NCBI RefSeq assembly: GCF_918698005.1
Contig: NZ_CAKKLJ010000005.1
Span: 62,001-126,000, forward strand
Length of the DNA: 64,000 nucleotides
Origin: Microbacterium sp. Bi121
GTDB lineage: Bacteria > Actinomycetota > Actinomycetes > Actinomycetales > Microbacteriaceae
Direction: 5' to 3'
Shown here piece after piece: positions 61,394 to 64,000 of this stretch (position 1 is its first letter; every line of letters begins with the position of its first letter). The position numbers and the translations under genes are program-made. Below the pieces are notes generated by a model that was given only the letters and a program-made list of their open reading frames with translations, did no database searches and was not told where the DNA came from.

Positions 61394-61430
61394 GCGGAAG
61401 GGCCGCCCGTTTGCCGGACGGCCCTTCCGC
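61394..61430 (-). terminator. Terminator after tRNA-Leu
   Basis: GCGGAAGGGCCG (61394-61405) and CGGCCCTTCCGC (61419-61430) make a perfect 12-bp stem, 4 bases beyond the tRNA 3' end on the minus strand and just upstream of the corA-like start. Confidence 0.85.
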
Positions 61431-61434
61431 GATG

Positions 61435-61517
61435 TGCCGGCGGTGGGACTCGAACCCACACGTCCTTTCGGACAAAGCATTTTGAGTGCTCCGCGTCTAC
61501 CATTCCGCCACGCCGGC
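61435..61517 (-). tRNA. tRNA-Leu (anticodon CAA)
   Basis: On the minus strand, the acceptor arms GCCGGCG and CGCCGGC pair over 7 bp and A73 follows. The anticodon stem GAGCA/TGCTT encloses the loop CTCAAAA, so the anticodon is CAA (codon TTG). A long variable arm (TGTCCGAAAGGACGT) marks a class II tRNA, and the T-arm is GTGGG-TTCGAGT-CCCAC. The 3' CCA is not encoded. TAAAGT on the minus strand (61536-61541) is a possible -10 box. Confidence 0.95.
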
Positions 61518-61608
61518 GCGGTGGTCGCGCCTTCGACTTTAGCGCAGCGCACCGTGCCCTCCCGTCCACACCTGGGGCGGATGCGGCGGGCTGCGAGCCG
61601 CCGTCCCC

Positions 61609-61614
61609 TAGAAT
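61609..61614 (+). promoter_or_regulatory. Leaderless-type -10 box of pdtaR (TAGAAT)
   Basis: TAGAAT is followed by 7 nt and the GTG start at 61622, so the mRNA would start at or beside the start codon. Confidence 0.55.
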
Positions 61615-61621
61615 GGAACCT

Positions 61622-62242
61622 GTGACCGAGCAAGAACTGTCTGAGCAGCCCACGGCATCCGCCCCGCGACGCGTCGTCGTCGCCGAAGACGAATCGCTGA
61701 TCCGACTCGACATCGTCGAGATCCTGCGCGACAACGGCTTCGACGTGGTCGGCGAAGCAGGTGACGGTGAGACGGCGGTCGCCCTCGCAACCGAACTGCG
61801 ACCCGACCTCGTCATCATGGACGTCAAGATGCCGCAGCTCGACGGCATCAGCGCCGCTGAGCGCCTGCACAAGGCGAACATCGCACCCGTCGTCCTCCTC
61901 ACCGCCTTCAGCCAGAAGGAGCTCGTCGAGCGTGCCAGCGAGGCCGGCGCTCTGGCGTACGTCGTGAAGCCCTTCACGCCGAACGACCTGCTGCCCGCCA
62001 TCGAGATCGCCCTCGCCCGCCACGAGCAGATCATCACGCTCGAGGCCGAGGTCGCCGACATGGTCGAGCGCTTCGAGACGCGCAAGCTCGTCGATCGGGC
62101 CAAGGGTCTGCTCAACGAGAAGATGGGACTGTCGGAGCCCGAGGCGTTCCGCTGGATCCAGAAGGCGTCGATGGACCGCCGACTGACGATGCAGGACGTC
62201 GCCAAGGCCATCATCGAGCAGCTCGCACCGAAGAAGTCCTGA
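61622..62242 (+). CDS. pdtaR: ANTAR-domain response regulator (PdtaR-like)
   Basis: The 206-residue protein has a receiver domain (RRVVVAEDESLIRLDIVEIL, phospho-acceptor in LVIMDVKMPQLDG, then LLTAFSQKELVERA and YVVKPFTP). A coiled linker and a C-terminal ANTAR RNA-binding domain follow (KLVDRAKGLLNEKMGLSEPE, RRLTMQDVAKAII). ANTAR regulators bind paired hairpins and prevent termination. It matches M. tuberculosis PdtaR (Rv1626) in form and in lying between pyk and polA. No cognate histidine kinase is adjacent. The start is GTG, apparently leaderless. Confidence 0.93.
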   Translation: MTEQELSEQPTASAPRRVVVAEDESLIRLDIVEILRDNGFDVVGEAGDGETAVALATELRPDLVIMDVKMPQLDGISAAERLHKANIAPVVLLTAFSQKELVERASEAGALAYVVKPFTPNDLLPAIEIALARHEQIITLEAEVADMVERFETRKLVDRAKGLLNEKMGLSEPEAFRWIQKASMDRRLTMQDVAKAIIEQLAPKKS

Positions 62243-62805
62243 TCGAGTTCGGAACGGACGTCCGGCTCCGTCCGCTCGAAGCGCACGACGGGGAGGCTCT
62301 CGCCGCGGCGTTCGCCCGCAACCGCGCGCATCTCGCGCCGTGGGATCCAGAGCGGGACGAGTCGTTCTTCAGCGAGCGCGAGCAGCGGCGACTGATCGTC
62401 GCGCTGCTGGCGGATCGGGATGCCGGACGCAGCGACCCGTTCGTCCTCATCCGCGCGGACGACGACGCGATCGTCGGCCGCGTGAACCTCAGCAACATCG
62501 TTCGCGGCGCGTTCCACAGCGCCGACCTCGGCTACTGGATCGACTCAGCCCTGGCCGGTCACGGTCTGATGACCAGAGCGGTCGCGGCGGTCGTCGAGCA
62601 CGCGGCGTCCGCGTTGGAGCTGCACCGCCTGCAGGCCTCGACGCTGCTTCACAACGCCGCATCGCAGCGGGTGCTCGCGGCGAACGGCTTCGAACGCATC
62701 GGCATGGCACCTGCGTATCTGCGGATCGCGGGGGAGTGGCAGGACCACTACCTCTTCCAGCGGATCCTCACTCGAGACGGACTCGTCAGGCCGGCAGCGG
62801 TCTGA
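62239..62805 (+). CDS. GNAT-family (RimJ/RimL-like) N-acetyltransferase with CTG start
   Basis: The 188-residue acetyltransferase has the RimJ/RimL pattern: FGTDVRLRPLEAHDGEALAA at the very start, then GYWIDSALAGHGLMTRAVAA with the acetyl-CoA loop, and VLAANGFERIGMAPAYLRI near the end. The fold begins immediately after the pdtaR stop, and no ATG, GTG or TTG lies in frame before the GTG at 62482, which would delete the first 81 residues. The likely start is CTG at 62239, overlapping the TGA stop, with GAAGAAG just upstream. Its substrate cannot be told from sequence. The end overlaps the convergent thioesterase by 20 bases. Confidence 0.82.
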   Translation: MIEFGTDVRLRPLEAHDGEALAAAFARNRAHLAPWDPERDESFFSEREQRRLIVALLADRDAGRSDPFVLIRADDDAIVGRVNLSNIVRGAFHSADLGYWIDSALAGHGLMTRAVAAVVEHAASALELHRLQASTLLHNAASQRVLAANGFERIGMAPAYLRIAGEWQDHYLFQRILTRDGLVRPAAV

Positions 62806-63205
62806 TCATGTTCGTGATCCGGATCGTCGAGCAACGCCTGCCCTGATCGTCGCTCACGACGATCTCATGCACCATCATGCTGCGTCCGAGGTGGATCGGT
62901 GTGCACACGCCCGTGACGATGCCCGATGTCGCCGAACGGGTGTGCGTGGCGTTGATGTCGACGCCGACGGCGAGCTTCCCCGGGCCGGCGGCGAGGTTCG
63001 CCGACATCGAGCCGAGGGACTCGCCCAGCACGACGTACGCGCCGCCGTGCAGCAGCCCGACCGGCTGCGTGTTGCCTTCGACGGGCATCGTGGCGACGCT
63101 GCGCTCGATCGAGAACTCCGTGAACTCGATGCCCATCTTCTCGGCAAGGGCCCCCATGCCGCGCTGCGTGGCCCACTCCAGTCCGGTCATCCGGGTCTCG
63201 GTCAC
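62786..63205 (-). CDS. PaaI-type hotdog thioesterase
   Basis: The 139-residue hotdog-fold acyl-CoA thioesterase has the core motif GLLHGGAYVVLGESLGS, with the HGG catalytic loop, and ends IVVSDDQGRRCSTIRITN. Related enzymes release phenylacetyl- or 1,4-dihydroxynaphthoyl-type CoA esters; the substrate here is unknown. The start is GTG at 63205 with GAGGAGG about 5 nt upstream. It is divergent from polA across only 45 bases. Confidence 0.88.
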   Translation of the reverse strand: MTETRMTGLEWATQRGMGALAEKMGIEFTEFSIERSVATMPVEGNTQPVGLLHGGAYVVLGESLGSMSANLAAGPGKLAVGVDINATHTRSATSGIVTGVCTPIHLGRSMMVHEIVVSDDQGRRCSTIRITNMIRPLPA

Positions 63206-63238
63206 GGATCCTCCTCAGCGGGTGTCTGCCGTCCTCGT

Positions 63239-63244
63239 TAGGCT
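63239..63244 (+). promoter_or_regulatory. Leaderless-type -10 box of polA (TAGGCT)
   Basis: TAGGCT lies 6 nt before the GTG at 63251 in the 45-base divergent gap with the thioesterase gene. No ribosome-binding site follows it. Confidence 0.5.
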
Positions 63245-63250
63245 GTCAGA

Positions 63251-64000
63251 GTGACGGACTCCGCAAAGCCTACCCTCATGGTCGTCGACGGCCATTCGCT
63301 CGCATACCGGGCGTTCTTCGCTCTTCCGGTCGAGAATTTCACGACCAAGGACAACCAGCACACGAACGCCATCTACGGGTTCCTGTCGATGCTCGTGAAC
63401 CTCATCAAGGCAGAGCAGCCGACGCACATGGCGATCGCCTTCGATACGTCACGGCACTCCTTCCGTACCGACGAGTACCCCGAGTACAAGGCGACCCGCT
63501 CCGAGACCCCGCAGGAGTTCCGCGGGCAGATCCCGCTGCTGCAGGACTGCCTCGCCGCGATGTCGATCCCGGTGCTGACGAAGGAGGGCATCGAGGCTGA
63601 CGACATCCTCGCAACGCTCGCCAAGCAGGGGTCGGAGCAGGGTTTCGACGTGCTCGTCGTCTCGGGCGACCGAGACACCATCCAGCTCGTCAACGACGAG
63701 GTGACGCTGCTCTACCCGTCCGTGCAGGGCGTCTCGCAGCTGAAGCGCTACGACCCGACGACCGTGCAGGAGCGCTACGGCGTCCGCCCGGAGCAGTATC
63801 CGGACATCGCAGCACTGGTCGGCGAGACCAGCGACAACCTTCCCGGCGTTCCGAAGGTGGGTGAGAAGACCGCGGTCAAGTGGCTCACGCAGTTCGGGTC
63901 GCTCGATGAGCTGCTCGATCGCGCGGAGGAGATCAAGGGCGTCGTCGGCGGCAACCTCCGCGATCACATGGACGACGTGCGCCGCAACCGCAAGCTCAAC
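63251..64000 (+). CDS. polA: DNA polymerase I, N-terminal part (runs off the window)
   Basis: The first 250 codons are present and open to the end of the window. They encode the 5'-nuclease domain: LMVVDGHSLAYRAFFAL, THMAIAFDTSRHSFRT, GIEADDILATLAKQG, VVSGDRDTIQLV and the helix-hairpin-helix region GETSDNLPGVPKVGEKTA. The acidic metal ligands are in place, so flap-nuclease activity is expected. GTG at 63251 is used. The exonuclease-like and polymerase domains lie outside the window. Confidence 0.96.
   Translation, partial: MTDSAKPTLMVVDGHSLAYRAFFALPVENFTTKDNQHTNAIYGFLSMLVNLIKAEQPTHMAIAFDTSRHSFRTDEYPEYKATRSETPQEFRGQIPLLQDCLAAMSIPVLTKEGIEADDILATLAKQGSEQGFDVLVVSGDRDTIQLVNDEVTLLYPSVQGVSQLKRYDPTTVQERYGVRPEQYPDIAALVGETSDNLPGVPKVGEKTAVKWLTQFGSLDELLDRAEEIKGVVGGNLRDHMDDVRRNRKLN

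Noticed and set aside
60971-61621. Upstream extension of the pdtaR frame
   Set aside because: The open frame runs back through the corA-like gene and the tRNA, but the receiver domain starts after GTG 61622, which has a -10 box 7 nt upstream.

Overview
The window looks like core chromosome of a high-GC actinobacterium, most probably Microbacterium or a close relative in the Microbacteriaceae. I base this on the very high GC, the frequent GTG and TTG starts, the M. tuberculosis-like order pyrR-pyrB-pyrC-membrane gene-carA-carB-pyrF-gmk-rpoZ-metK-priA-fmt-rsmB-rpe, an actinobacterial IHF (mIHF) domain fused to guanylate kinase, the actinobacterial small membrane proteins of the trp cluster, an ANTAR regulator near pyk, and several -10 boxes that sit 6-7 nt before start codons (leaderless-type promoters). 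No phage, insertion sequence, CRISPR array or rRNA is visible. The only RNA gene found is tRNA-Leu(CAA).

Layout. 1-4.5 kb: end of secF, the stringent-response gene rel, and on the minus strand an orphan AbiEi-like gene and a DUF349 gene. 4.7-11.8 kb: a nitrite-assimilation island, nirB-nirD-cysG-hemD-cbiX, which makes the reductase and its siroheme, meeting a convergent formate/nitrite channel gene at a bidirectional terminator. 11.9-14.7 kb: a small membrane protein, rarA, rpsD and a short ORF. 14.7-24.5 kb: alaS-ruvX-mltG-aroE-aroC-aroK-aroB-aroQ, then efp and nusB, the shikimate part being tightly overlapped. 24.5-29.5 kb: a SWIM/SNF2 ATPase and a metallo-beta-lactamase/Rieske fusion protein.

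29.5-52.6 kb: a long co-directional run with almost continuous start/stop overlaps. It begins with a PyrR-binding hairpin and the pyrimidine genes, continues through gmk, rpoZ, metK, a degenerate priA, fmt, rsmB and rpe, and then holds partial his (hisE, G, F, I) and trp (C, B, A) sets followed by lgt. trpE and coaBC, which I would expect in such a run, are absent from it. 52.7-60.2 kb: gltB-gltD (glutamate synthase) and pyk. 60.3-64 kb: a frameshifted corA-like gene, tRNA-Leu, the ANTAR regulator, an acetyltransferase that seems to start at CTG, a PaaI-like thioesterase, and the 5' part of polA, which runs off the end.

Nitrite reduction (ammonia), GOGAT (glutamate) and the glutamine- and PRPP-consuming pyr, his and trp pathways are all in this window. 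No intergenic stretch exceeds about 210 bases. The most unusual items are the corA frameshift in a five-base homopolymer, the mIHF-Gmk fusion, the PyrR hairpin that covers the ribosome-binding site, the MBL-Rieske fusion, the HemD-winged-helix fusion, and the CTG start. None of these amounts to an unmistakable new defence or mobile system.
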